This document shows, piece by piece, positions 25,695 through 33,736 of a DNA stretch of 59,651 bases (its first letter is position 1; the number at the start of each line of letters is the position of its first letter). This stretch comes from an uncultured Clostridia bacterium. GTDB lineage: Bacteria > Bacillota > Clostridia > Christensenellales > Borkfalkiaceae. A program made the position numbers and the translations under genes. The stretch covers positions 1 to 59,651 of the forward strand of contig CANRLK010000004.1 of assembly GCA_947631465.1 (NCBI GenBank), written 5' to 3'. The notes under the pieces were generated by a model. That model saw only the letters and a program-made list of their open reading frames with translations. It did no database searches and had not been told where the DNA came from.

Positions 25695-25934
25695 TTAACT
25701 TGCCCCGTCCTTACGGTCGCCTTGATTGACAACAAGCCGCAAGCTGGCAAATTGAGCCGTGCAGCGCAGGGAAACCCTGCTCGCACCATAAGATTTAGTA
25801 CGAAGGTCGCCCTTTGTTCTAATAAATGCCCTTGTGCGCGTTGGGAAATCACAATTTTCCATAAGCGCCCCCTGTTTGCGAGCGGCTGCACGCTTAGTGT
25901 CTGACAGGGCGAACAAGAGGACCAAGCAAGTTAA
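25695..25934. ncRNA. Candidate structured RNA or imperfect palindromic element
   Basis: This fills the 371-base gap inside the vWA operon. Terminal stem: TTAACTTGC (25695-25703) with GCAAGTTAA (25926-25934). Nested long-range helices: 25758-25765 with 25885-25892 (eight pairs) and 25779-25785 with 25877-25883 (seven pairs), with the local hairpin GCAGGGAAACCCTGC at 25766-25780. About 100 bases match the order of blocks at 8730-8830 with a changed but preserved hairpin, and a shorter match lies at 41797-41828. I do not recognise a named RNA family. A non-autonomous mobile element is the main alternative. The strand is undecided; the operon runs on minus. Confidence 0.5.
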
Positions 25935-25953
25935 GGCGCAAACGCCCATTTCC

Positions 25954-25988
25954 TCGAAGAAAATATTCCGCAGGAAGATTTTCTTCGA
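25954..25988. other. Stem-loop after the Gly/Glu-rich membrane protein gene
   Basis: Perfect 11-base arms TCGAAGAAAAT / ATTTTCTTCGA with a 13-base loop. It begins 13 bases after the stop codon (minus strand) and lacks a T tract. It could be a processing or attenuation site between the first and second halves of the operon. Confidence 0.5.
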
Positions 25989-26000
25989 AACTTAATGTAG

Positions 26001-27182
26001 TCAGGGTTTCATCCCGTCCAAATATCCGCTGAGCGCGTCTTTAAGATCGGGCGGGAGCGTATCGTCGTTCTCCACGTTCTCTTTCTCAGTCTCATAATCG
26101 ACCGCGTCGCTGTAATCCGTCTTTCCGTCGATCACGGTATTGTCGTCAAGCTGTCCGCTTGCAGATGCTCCGCCGCCGCCTTGAAGTTCTCCCTCGGGAT
26201 CGCCCTCGGACTCTCCGCCTTGTCCGTCGCCATTTCCTTCTCCTTGGTTTTCGCCTTGACCGCCTTGTCCGTCACCTTCGCCTTGACTTTCTCCGCCGCC
26301 TTCACCTTCGCCTTGACCTTCGCCGCTGCCTTCTCCTTCGCCCTCTCCTTCGCCTTGACCTTCTCCCTCGCCTTCCCCTTCGCCTTCTCCTGCCGACGAA
26401 TCAGTCTGATTTTTGAGGAAGATCGCCGTCACGGTCATATTGTCCATGACGTTCCAGTCCCAACGCTCGGCAGTCATCACGCCGTCGCTCCACTCAGCGA
26501 AAGAATAGCCCTCGTCCGCGACCGCCACAACCGCAGTCGCGTCCTTGCCCTTTTCAATGCGTTGATAGGTTTCACCCTGCACAGTGCCGCCCTCGGACGC
26601 CAAATAATTGATCTCCACATACTCCGTCTCATCCTCACTCGACGGATCGTCGGGGTTATTCGGATCGTTGGGACTTAAAATTTCATTCCCCGACTGAAAC
26701 ACGCCCGCCGCAGAAAGCGCGGATACCGTCGTCATGGAAATACCGAGTGTCGCGACCACGGCGATCAAAACGACCGCCGCCTTGGTAATTGGAAATCTGA
26801 ATTGATGAGGACTGACAGACGATATTTTTTCCTTTGCGTCCTCCCGTTGAAGCTGCGCGATGTTGGAATCCTCATGCTCCATTTCGTACATGGTGATAAC
26901 GCGCTCTTCGAGTCCGAGCTTATCGATCATTTGCGCGACCGACTTTGTCGTGGGTTTGAACCGCTTGAAGTACAAAATAAGTCCCACGGCGATCCCGCCA
27001 ACAAGTCCCACGCCAAGCGAGAGCAGCAGCATTACCGCAACGCCGACATTGACAAACCACAAGATGAAAGCCATCACAAAATCAAGCGCAAATCCGAAAA
27101 ATACTCCGCAAAGGATGGATTTTCTGAGCGCAAGCTGCTTCGCTTTTTTGGTATATTCTTGGATCAAACGTTCAATATCCAT
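26001..27182 (-). CDS. Membrane protein with InlB-type repeat and Gly/Glu-rich tail
   Basis: A 393-residue protein. Two N-terminal helices (about 22-44 and 47-72) and a charged cytoplasmic-like segment come first. A third helix (about 133-157) follows, then an extracellular part containing one Listeria-Bacteroides (InlB B) type repeat (YLASEGGTVQGETYQR ... GYSFAEWSDGV). After that is a long low-complexity run of Gly-Glu and Gly-Gln-Gly-Glu units at about 255-345. The C terminus (DAVDYETEKENVENDD...) is acidic. The N-terminal layout recalls DUF4175-like proteins found in vWA/DUF58 operons. It begins four bases after the LRR gene stop, with GGGGGAG upstream. Function unknown; a surface-exposed part of the vWA system is inferred. 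Confidence 0.75.
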   Translation of the reverse strand: MDIERLIQEYTKKAKQLALRKSILCGVFFGFALDFVMAFILWFVNVGVAVMLLLSLGVGLVGGIAVGLILYFKRFKPTTKSVAQMIDKLGLEERVITMYEMEHEDSNIAQLQREDAKEKISSVSPHQFRFPITKAAVVLIAVVATLGISMTTVSALSAAGVFQSGNEILSPNDPNNPDDPSSEDETEYVEINYLASEGGTVQGETYQRIEKGKDATAVVAVADEGYSFAEWSDGVMTAERWDWNVMDNMTVTAIFLKNQTDSSAGEGEGEGEGEGQGEGEGEGEGSGEGQGEGEGGGESQGEGDGQGGQGENQGEGNGDGQGGESEGDPEGELQGGGGASASGQLDDNTVIDGKTDYSDAVDYETEKENVENDDTLPPDLKDALSGYLDGMKP

Positions 27183-27185
27183 TGC

Positions 27186-28661
27186 TTACTCCCCCTGATA
27201 TTCGTATTTTATCGGCATTACTTTTTCCTCACCTCGGATTTCCCCGAGCCAAAGACCGTGGATCCATATCTTCTTCCAATCCTCTTCGGTGCCTTTATAG
27301 CAAATCTCTTTTAAGGAATCGCAATCCTTGAACGTGTACATACCGATCGTTTTAATGTTCTTGCCGAGCACCACTTTGCTCAACGCTCTGCACCCGTCAA
27401 AGACGCCTCTCCCCATATCCTCTAACGAATCGGGCAGAACAATACTTTTAAGAGAAGTACAGTTCATAAACACTTGATCGGAAAAAGTTTTTATTTGGCA
27501 ATTACCGAAATTGACTTCCGTTAACTTTTTGCAGCTATCAAACGCATCGAATCCAATGCTTTTGTTACTGTCGGAAAATGTGACTTTTTCCAAGGTATGA
27601 CATCCGATGAACACACAGTTCGAAATATCTTCGAGATCGCTCGGGAAAGTAACTTCCGTTACAGGCTTATCGTGAAAATACAAATTATGCGCTACATAGA
27701 GCGGGTTTGATAACGTGCCATTGAATGAAATTTTACACCAAGCGTCAAGATCGGTTACGTTCACCCTTTTGAGTGAATTGCAATATATAAAGTTCATTGT
27801 GTCAAACGAATTTACGCTCTTGCCTACGGTAAGTTCGGTGAGCGCGCTGCACCCATAAAATACATAACGTCCTATGGTCGTTACTTTGTCGGGAATCGTG
27901 AGTTTTTGTAAGGCACGGCAGTTATAGAATGTTTTATAATAGATTGCTCCCAAGTTTTCAGGCAAGTGGATTTCTCTCAATGACGTACATTCCTCAAATG
28001 CCTGCGTGTCTACCAATGTTACGGAATCGGGAATTTTGATAGAAGTCAAAGATTTACAATTGGAGAACGCCGCATAGCCGATCGCTGTTACAGAATCGGG
28101 AATCGTGATACTGCTGATCGAACTGCCCGAAAAAGCATCATCGCCGATTTTTATGACAGGTAACGTTTTGTAAGTGCTCGGGATCACAACACTTCCCGAA
28201 GTTGACTTTCCCGCAGAAACAGAGTAACCTGGTGTATCCTGATCCAATGTCAGGGTATAGATCAACCCGTCTGCCCCTTGCTCGGGTTCTCCCTCTTCCC
28301 CGCCGGGGTTGTCGGGCGTATCGGGGTTGTCGGGATTGTCGGGATTGTCGGGATTGTCGGGATCATCGGGATTGTCGGGGTTGTCGGGGTTGTCGGGATT
28401 ATCGGGAATCACGGGTTCATCGGGACTTACGGGACCGTCCTTGACATAGCCGCACAGCGTACACTTATTGTCGATATAGTTGTGTTCGGACTTTAATCCT
28501 ATTTCAATATCACCGCAGGTTGCGATTCTCCAATGATAGTTTTCATCATAGAGCCAGCCGTCCGCATAGGCATGTTCATGCTCTTTGCAAGCCGTAAGAA
28601 ACCCGAATGAGACCGCTGCCAAGGAAACGGCGACCAGCGCTTGCGTAAGTTTTCGGTTCAT
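27186..28661 (-). CDS. BspA-type leucine-rich repeat lipoprotein
   Basis: A 491-residue secreted protein. Lipoprotein signal: MNRKLTQALVAVSLAAVSFG followed by LTAC, placing the lipid cysteine near residue 25. Then come a short Cys/His-rich segment (CTLCGYVKDG), a flexible linker of repeated Asp-Asn-Pro triplets (about 87-130), and about ten LRR_5 repeats of the form SITSIxIPDSVTxIGxxAFxxCxxL. The C-terminal end (EEDWKKIWIHGLWL) is a typical cap. It would face outward from the membrane and bind a protein or surface partner. It is the first gene of the vWA/DUF58 operon, with AAGGAGGGG before ATG 28661. Confidence 0.88.
   Translation of the reverse strand: MNRKLTQALVAVSLAAVSFGFLTACKEHEHAYADGWLYDENYHWRIATCGDIEIGLKSEHNYIDNKCTLCGYVKDGPVSPDEPVIPDNPDNPDNPDNPDDPDNPDNPDNPDNPDTPDNPGGEEGEPEQGADGLIYTLTLDQDTPGYSVSAGKSTSGSVVIPSTYKTLPVIKIGDDAFSGSSISSITIPDSVTAIGYAAFSNCKSLTSIKIPDSVTLVDTQAFEECTSLREIHLPENLGAIYYKTFYNCRALQKLTIPDKVTTIGRYVFYGCSALTELTVGKSVNSFDTMNFIYCNSLKRVNVTDLDAWCKISFNGTLSNPLYVAHNLYFHDKPVTEVTFPSDLEDISNCVFIGCHTLEKVTFSDSNKSIGFDAFDSCKKLTEVNFGNCQIKTFSDQVFMNCTSLKSIVLPDSLEDMGRGVFDGCRALSKVVLGKNIKTIGMYTFKDCDSLKEICYKGTEEDWKKIWIHGLWLGEIRGEEKVMPIKYEYQGE
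28303..28407 (-). repeat. Nine-base tandem repeat encoding Asp-Asn-Pro triplets
   Basis: About eleven near-identical units of the type TCGGGATTG in the plus strand inside the LRR gene. Each unit is one in-frame triplet (DNP, with DDP and DTP variants), so slippage would change linker length without breaking the frame. Confidence 0.85.
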
Positions 28662-28702
28662 TCTTTTCCCCTCCTTATCAAAGATTCTTCTTGCTCGGAA
28701 TT

Positions 28703-28731
28703 ATTTTAACACATTTATTTCGTTTAGTCAA
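28703..28731 (-). promoter_or_regulatory. Promoter of the LRR / vWA / DUF58 operon
   Basis: Minus strand: TTGACT (28731-28726), 17 bases, TAAAAT (28708-28703). Confidence 0.7.
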
Positions 28732-28777
28732 GATATGCATGAAAAAAAGCATAATAAACATATTGAATGCTCGGAAT

Positions 28778-28810
28778 ACAAAAAAGACACACGCTTTGGT
28801 ATGTCTTTTA
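28778..28810 (-). terminator. Terminator of spoIVB
   Basis: AAAAGACA / TGTCTTTT arms around a 12-base loop followed on the minus strand by a T run. It separates spoIVB from the LRR operon promoter. Confidence 0.7.
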
Positions 28811-28825
28811 TAAGTTTTCGAATTG

Positions 28826-29836
28826 TCATTCTCCGAGCATTTTCTCAATGCCGATGCCGTAACCTCTCGTCGGGTCGTTCAAAAACACGTGAGTCACCGC
28901 GCCGATGAGCTTGCCGTTTTGGATGATCGGGCTGCCGCTCATGCCCTGAACAATGCCGCCCGTCTGCTCGATGAGATTTTCGTCGGTGATCTTGATGACA
29001 AAATTTTTGTTGTCCCGATTCTCCGCATCCACCTTCGCGATCGCGATCTCGAACTTACAGGGCTTGATCCCGTTCACGGTCGAGTAAATAAACGCCTTTC
29101 CGATCGTCGCCTTGGCGATGGGCGCGATCTCGACGAGCTCGCTCTCCGAAAAATCATAGTCCTTTTCAAATGTCCCGAACAGCCCCGTGTCGGCGATCTT
29201 CTCGGCGCGGGCGATCGGTTTGTCGTTGAGGAACAATCCTTTCAGCTCCCCCGCCTTGCCGCGCGCTCCCTTCTTCACGCCGATCACGCTGCATAGGTAG
29301 ACCTTTGGGTCGGAAATTTGAAGCGGCGTGCTGTTTTCGTCTGCGATCTTATGCCCGAGCGCGCCGAATTTCCCCGTCTTTTGTTCGATATAGGTGACCG
29401 TCCCGATCCCCGAAAGCGTATCTCTGATCAAGACGCCGATCTTATATTTCCCGCTCTTTTTCTCCTTGACGGGCACGATCGAGATCTCCGCCGTCGCGCC
29501 GCTGCGCCTCACGATGAGTTTGATCTCCTTCCCGCCGCTCCTCGACAGCGCATTGTTGAGATCCTGGATGTTCGAGATCTTCACGCCGTCTGCGGCACAA
29601 ATGCAATCGCCCGCCTTGATGCCCGCGTCCCTTGCAGGCGCATGGACGCCGTCCTCCGCGGTAACTTCGCTCGTTTCGATGACTTCCGCGCCGCCCGCGC
29701 CGAGCAAAAAACCCGCCGTCATGCCGCCGACATAATATTTTCCATCCGCCGCGCTTGCCGTGTATTTCCCGTTTCCAAGCGGAAAAATACAAAAAAACAG
29801 CAGAAGCGCCGCGAGAAACGCTTTACTTCTTCGCAT
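28826..29836 (-). CDS. spoIVB: SpoIVB-type sporulation signalling serine peptidase
   Basis: A 336-residue secreted peptidase of family S55. An N-terminal signal/membrane segment (residues 5-20) is followed by a PDZ domain (VHAPARDAGIKAGDCICAAD...) and the peptidase domain. The latter holds GALGHKIAD (catalytic His), the later acidic site, and the nucleophile in QGMSGSPIIQNG. In sporulation it is secreted by the forespore to trigger processing of pro-sigma-K. GGGAGG lies seven bases before ATG 29836. It sits downstream of recN as in most spore formers, but spo0A, the usual next gene, is absent from this position. Confidence 0.95.
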   Translation of the reverse strand: MRRSKAFLAALLLFFCIFPLGNGKYTASAADGKYYVGGMTAGFLLGAGGAEVIETSEVTAEDGVHAPARDAGIKAGDCICAADGVKISNIQDLNNALSRSGGKEIKLIVRRSGATAEISIVPVKEKKSGKYKIGVLIRDTLSGIGTVTYIEQKTGKFGALGHKIADENSTPLQISDPKVYLCSVIGVKKGARGKAGELKGLFLNDKPIARAEKIADTGLFGTFEKDYDFSESELVEIAPIAKATIGKAFIYSTVNGIKPCKFEIAIAKVDAENRDNKNFVIKITDENLIEQTGGIVQGMSGSPIIQNGKLIGAVTHVFLNDPTRGYGIGIEKMLGE

Positions 29837-29879
29837 GTTACCTCCCGTCCGCCCATCAAAACAATAGGCTGAACGGAAT

Positions 29880-29908
29880 TATTTTGCGTAGAACCTTCGT
29901 TTCTATGC
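29880..29908 (-). promoter_or_regulatory. Possible forespore (sigma-G/F type) promoter of spoIVB
   Basis: Minus strand: GCATA (29908-29904), 17 bases, CAAAATA (29886-29880), resembling the GHATR / CATWHTA pattern. Forespore control of spoIVB is established in Bacillus; the match here is modest. Confidence 0.4.
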
Positions 29909-29925
29909 GTCTGCCGCTTCTGCCG

Positions 29926-31614
29926 TCAAAGGGAATTTTTGTATTCGCGCGCTTCGCTCAACAGCTCCTCCGCATGTCGGAGCGAAACCTCGCTCGCACT
30001 GCCCGCAAGCAGCCGCGCCGTCTCATATACCCGCGCCTCGCCGTCCACCGTCTTGACCCGCGTATATGTCTTGTCCCCTTCCCCGACCTTCTCGATCAAA
30101 AACTGCCTGTCCGCACAGCATGCGATCTGCGCAAGGTGCGAAATCGCAATGATCTGCGTATCCTTCGCCATCTGACAGAACTTCTCCGCGACCGTCTTAG
30201 CCGTTCTGCCGCCGATGCCCGCGTCGATCTCGTCGAAAATATACGTTCCGACCCCCTCTCGTCCTTTGAGCTGCGCCTTCACCGCAAGCAAGAATCGGCT
30301 CATCTCGCCGCCGCTTATGATCTTATTGAACTCTTTGAGCGGCTCGCCCGCATTTGCCGAGAACAGAAACTTCACGCCGCCCAAACCGTCTGCCGTCGCA
30401 TTTTGCACGTCCTCGCGCAACACTTCGCCGATCTCGATCTCAAATCGCGCCGCAGGCATATTGAGCGTTTTCAGTTCCTCCTCAATGCGCATCGACAACG
30501 CCTTTGCGGCGTTCACGCGGGCAGCGCGAAGGCGAAGGCAGGCGTCATAGAGCGCCTCGTCGCAGTCTACAAGGTCCTTTTGAAGCTGTTTTGCGATCTC
30601 CTCGCTGTTTTTCAAGCGGTCGTATTCCTCTTTCGCCTGCGATAAAAACCGCTCGACGTCCTCGATGGAAGGACCGTATTTTTTCTTGATGGTCTTGATC
30701 TCGTCGAGCCGCGCTTCGACCCGTTCCAAGCCGCCGTCGCCAAGATCGAAGTCCGACGCAAGCGACCCGACGCTCTCGCCCACGTCGCTCAGCTCGGACA
30801 GAACCGCATCGAGCCGTTCGGCAAGCGCGCCGTATTCGCCGAATTTGGCGATCTGGGAGAGCGCGCGATAGGCAGTGCGCACGGTATCGGCTGCGCCGCC
30901 GTCCATGAGGATCGCCTCACAGGCGGCGTTCAAGCCCGTCATGATCTTTTCCGCGTTGAGATATTTTTCTCGGAGCGAAATGAGCTCTTCCTCTTCGCCG
31001 CTCTTGATCGAAGCGCGTTCGATCTCTTCGATCTGGAAGCAGAGGATGTCCTCTCTGCGTTCGCGCTCGCCGTCCTCGCCGCCGAGATCGGAAAGCGCGG
31101 CAATGATCTCCCGCCTTTTTGAAACAAGCTCCGCCGTCTCGCGCTTGATGGGAAGAATGGTTTCCCCGTCGGAGCTGTCGAGAAGGCGCAACCTGTTGCT
31201 CTCTTTCAAAAGAGAAAAATGTTCGCTCTGACCGTGCACGTCCACAAGGCGGGAAGTGACCCGCCGCAACATTGCCGCGCTCACGGGGCAGCCGTTGATC
31301 TTCATGCTCCCCCGCCCGTCGAGATTGAGCTTGCGCGTTAAAATGAGCGTATCTTCCGCCTCGATTTCGAGTTCGGTCAAAATGTCTTTCAAGGCGGGAT
31401 CGTCAACGGAAAACTCCGCCGAGACGAAGCAATCCGTCGCGTCGGAGCGTATCATGGACTTATCTGCCTTTGCGCCGAGAACGAAATCGATGGATTCGAG
31501 AATGACCGACTTTCCCGCGCCCGTCTCGCCCGATAGGACGTTGAGCCCCTCGGTAAAATCGATCTCGGCGTGATCGATCAAGGCAATATTTTGAATGGTA
31601 AGACTATTGAGCAT
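29926..31614 (-). CDS. recN: DNA repair protein RecN
   Basis: A 562-residue SMC-like ATPase of the standard length. N terminus: MLNSLTIQNIALIDHAEIDF, then Walker A GETGAGKSVI. A central coiled coil spans about 150-370, and the C-terminal half has KTISGGEMSRFLLA-like signature (IISGGEMSRFLLAVKA) and Walker B TYIFDEIDAGIGG. RecN binds double-strand breaks and tethers DNA during recombination. The frame continues upstream of ATG 31614 but crosses argR, so the conventional start is used; it lies five bases after the argR stop. Part of the conserved nadK-argR-recN-spoIVB block. Confidence 0.96.
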   Translation of the reverse strand: MLNSLTIQNIALIDHAEIDFTEGLNVLSGETGAGKSVILESIDFVLGAKADKSMIRSDATDCFVSAEFSVDDPALKDILTELEIEAEDTLILTRKLNLDGRGSMKINGCPVSAAMLRRVTSRLVDVHGQSEHFSLLKESNRLRLLDSSDGETILPIKRETAELVSKRREIIAALSDLGGEDGERERREDILCFQIEEIERASIKSGEEEELISLREKYLNAEKIMTGLNAACEAILMDGGAADTVRTAYRALSQIAKFGEYGALAERLDAVLSELSDVGESVGSLASDFDLGDGGLERVEARLDEIKTIKKKYGPSIEDVERFLSQAKEEYDRLKNSEEIAKQLQKDLVDCDEALYDACLRLRAARVNAAKALSMRIEEELKTLNMPAARFEIEIGEVLREDVQNATADGLGGVKFLFSANAGEPLKEFNKIISGGEMSRFLLAVKAQLKGREGVGTYIFDEIDAGIGGRTAKTVAEKFCQMAKDTQIIAISHLAQIACCADRQFLIEKVGEGDKTYTRVKTVDGEARVYETARLLAGSASEVSLRHAEELLSEAREYKNSL

Positions 31615-31619
31615 TGGGA

Positions 31620-32078
31620 TCAGATGGTTCCTACGATCTCGCGGAGCTTGTCCCGTGTCTTTTCGGCGTCCTCGGAGGTGTTGCAGAGGGAAAAGACCGT
31701 ATCGTCCCCTGCGATACTGCCGACGACTTCCTCTAAGTTCAAAAGGTCGATGACCGCGCCCGCATTTGCGCCGTACCCCGCCATGGTCTTGGTGACGACG
31801 ACGTTGCCGACGTTTTCGATCTTTTCGACGCCCGCCTCGAAGAGCGCGCGCATACGGTCGGGCAGGTCGCCTTGGCGCTTGCGTACCGCGGTATAGCGGT
31901 AGCGTTTTTGCACGCCCGAAATCTTGTAGAGCCCGAGCTCGCGCACATCGCGCGAAACCGTCGCCTGCGTGACTTTGAAGTCTGCGTTTTCGAGCTCTTT
32001 GCAAAGTTCTTCTTGTGTTTCGATCTCTTTCTCATTGATGAGTTCGAGGATCTTGTTTTGTCTTGCCTGCCTCAACAT
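31620..32078 (-). CDS. argR: Arginine repressor ArgR
   Basis: A 152-residue protein. The N-terminal winged helix has the ArgR DNA-binding block VTQATVSRDVRELGL near residues 36-50. The C-terminal hexamerisation and arginine-binding domain holds GYGANAGAVIDLL and the aspartate pair in IAGDDTVF. It represses arginine synthesis and may activate catabolism when arginine is bound. AAGGAG lies eight bases before ATG 32078. In Firmicutes the gene lies between nadK and recN, as here, without implying a shared function. Confidence 0.96.
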   Translation of the reverse strand: MLRQARQNKILELINEKEIETQEELCKELENADFKVTQATVSRDVRELGLYKISGVQKRYRYTAVRKRQGDLPDRMRALFEAGVEKIENVGNVVVTKTMAGYGANAGAVIDLLNLEEVVGSIAGDDTVFSLCNTSEDAEKTRDKLREIVGTI

Positions 32079-32093
32079 ATTCTTTTCTCCTTA

Positions 32094-32885
32094 TCAATTT
32101 ATTTTCTCCGTCAGACGACGGAAAAGATCGTTGTGTTTTTTGGTCAAAAAGTCCGCGGATTTTTGAGACTTTCGGACATAGACAACTTCGCCTTCGCCGA
32201 TCTCGCGCAAGAACCTGCCGTCGGCGCAGAGGATGATGGAACTCTTCTTCGGGAAGGAGAAGGTCAACACGCTCTTGTCGGAGCAGACGATGGGACGGCT
32301 CTTCAAAGAGATGGCGCAGACGGGCGTTAAGAGGAATACTTCGCAGTCTGGGGTGAAGATGCTTCCCCCCGCGGACAGGGAATAGCCCGTCGAGCCCGTC
32401 GGGGTGGCGACGATGAGCCCGTCCGCCGTGAACTCGCCCGCGGGGTCGTCGTTGATCTTTGCGAGGATCTTGACGACGCTCTCCCCCGCTTCGGGCGAAA
32501 TGCGGCGCATGAGCGACAGTTCGTTGAGACAGGTATAGATCTCCCCGCCCACTTCGATTTCAAGCATGGAGCGGCGCAAAATTTTCGCGTTCTTGTTCAA
32601 GACGAGTTCGGCGAGGCGGTCGGCTTCGTCCCGTTCGAACTCGGCGAGGAAACCGATCGTGCCATAGTTGACTCCGACGATCGGAATGCCCGTTTGAGAG
32701 GCGACGTTTGCGGCGCGCAGGATCGACCCGTCGCCGCCGAGGACGACCAAGCGATCGACCCCGCAAATGTCCGACGCTTTTTGGAAGAGTTTGACCGCCG
32801 CGCCCCGCTGTTCGAAGGCTTTGGAAAAGCGTGCGACGTCGTCCGCACTCACTTTGGTTTGATGGTAATAAATTCCGATCATCAT
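32094..32885 (-). CDS. nadK: NAD kinase
   Basis: A 263-residue enzyme phosphorylating NAD to NADP. Motifs: VVLGGDGSILRAA (GGDGS nucleotide site) near residue 47, GFLAEF near 78, LNELSLMR (family NExx), the GDGLIVATPTGSTGYSLSAGG-type block (ADGLIVATPTGSTGYSLSAG), and the C-terminal CADGR. The frame runs further upstream, but that part would contain the promoter, so I use ATG 32885 (MMIGIYYHQ; ATG 32882 is equally possible). The leader is only about six bases, suggesting leaderless translation. It leads the nadK-argR-recN operon. Confidence 0.95.
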   Translation of the reverse strand: MMIGIYYHQTKVSADDVARFSKAFEQRGAAVKLFQKASDICGVDRLVVLGGDGSILRAANVASQTGIPIVGVNYGTIGFLAEFERDEADRLAELVLNKNAKILRRSMLEIEVGGEIYTCLNELSLMRRISPEAGESVVKILAKINDDPAGEFTADGLIVATPTGSTGYSLSAGGSIFTPDCEVFLLTPVCAISLKSRPIVCSDKSVLTFSFPKKSSIILCADGRFLREIGEGEVVYVRKSQKSADFLTKKHNDLFRRLTEKIN

Positions 32886-32897
32886 GTTTATGATACT

Positions 32898-32926
32898 ATT
32901 ATATACACAACTTTTCATAAAATCAA
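32898..32926 (-). promoter_or_regulatory. Promoter of nadK-argR-recN
   Basis: Minus strand: TTGATT (32926-32921), 17 bases, TATAAT (32903-32898). The predicted start near 32891 is about six bases from the ATG. Confidence 0.75.
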
Positions 32927-32978
32927 GCGTATTGAAGCAAATTTTTTCGTAAATTAAGTAAAATTTTTTTCTTTATGA

Positions 32979-33100
32979 ATCACCCCCTCAGTCACGCCAA
33001 ATGCGTGACAGCTCCCCCTCAAAGGGGGAGCCAAGAAATAAGAAACTTGCTGTCCCCTAAGAGGGGAAAGTGGCGCGCCTTTTGCGCCGAAAGGGGTGTC
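32979..33100 (+). repeat. MITE-like repeat, simple form
   Basis: Module A: CACCCCCTCAGTCACG, hairpin with CGTGACAGCTCCCCCT, then GGGGGAGCCAAG. Module B: CTTGCTGTCCCCTAAGAGGGG, AAAGTGGCGCGC, GCGCCGAAAGGGGTGT. About 120 bases with no gene. It lies between the nadK promoter and the iorB terminator. Confidence 0.8.
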
Positions 33101-33116
33101 ACCTCATTTCAAAATA

Positions 33117-33148
33117 CGAAAAAGGACGGGAATGCCCCGTCCTTTTAT
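33117..33148 (-). terminator. Terminator of iorAB
   Basis: AAAAGGACGGG-AATG-CCCCGTCCTTTT, with a T run on the minus strand. Confidence 0.85.
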
Positions 33149-33160
33149 CATCCTAAAAAA

Positions 33161-33736
33161 TCACTTCGAAAGCTCGATGCCGCGGCGGATCGCCTTTTTG
33201 TTGAGCTCGACAAACTGCGGCTTGACGTTCTCCGCAAGAATGGTGTCCCAATCGATGTGCGCAAGGTCCATCGACCCGATGATCGTGCCGAGCAAGATCA
33301 TATTCATGACCTTGGGCGAGCCGATCTTCTCCGCTTCCGCGTCCGCTTCGATGACCGTCGTGTCCGCGACCTTTTTCAGCTCTTCGATAATCCCCCGCGG
33401 GTACTCGGTCTGTCCAGACGTGATCGGAATGCCGGGGATCTCGAAATCATTGACAAACACTTTGCCGTCCTTTTTTAAGTAATCGAGATAGCGCAGCGCC
33501 TCCATCTTCTCAAATGCGACGAGCACGTCCGCCTGCCCGAGCTCGATGACGGGCGAATAGACCTTCTCCGTCGAATAGCGGATGTGCGACGTGACCGACC
33601 CGCCGCGCTGGCTCATGCCGTGGATCTCGCTCATCTTCACGTCCAAATTTGCCTTTTGAAGTCCAAGCGTCAAGATCTTGCTTGCAAGGATCGTCCCCTG
33701 CCCCCCAACGCCTACGAGAAGTATATTTTTCGTCAT
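33161..33736 (-). CDS. iorB: Indolepyruvate ferredoxin oxidoreductase, beta subunit
   Basis: A 191-residue gamma-type 2-oxoacid oxidoreductase domain. N terminus LLVGVGGQGTILASKILTLG (the conserved G-x-GGQG block), then EIHGMSQRGGSVTSHIRYS. With IorA it oxidatively decarboxylates aryl-pyruvates from aromatic amino acids to aryl-acetyl-CoA, reducing ferredoxin. AAAGGAGGTCAGTT precedes ATG 33736, which overlaps the iorA stop by four bases. Subunits should be made in equal amounts by translational coupling. Confidence 0.94.
   Translation of the reverse strand: MTKNILLVGVGGQGTILASKILTLGLQKANLDVKMSEIHGMSQRGGSVTSHIRYSTEKVYSPVIELGQADVLVAFEKMEALRYLDYLKKDGKVFVNDFEIPGIPITSGQTEYPRGIIEELKKVADTTVIEADAEAEKIGSPKVMNMILLGTIIGSMDLAHIDWDTILAENVKPQFVELNKKAIRRGIELSK

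Noticed and set aside
25664..25949. Short open frames of 72-84 residues in the vWA operon gap
   Set aside because: They have no ribosome sites, overlap on both strands, and fall in the region explained by long-range base pairing.
28303..28407. CRISPR-like or satellite DNA
   Set aside because: The nine-base repeat is in frame inside the LRR gene and encodes a simple Asp-Asn-Pro linker.
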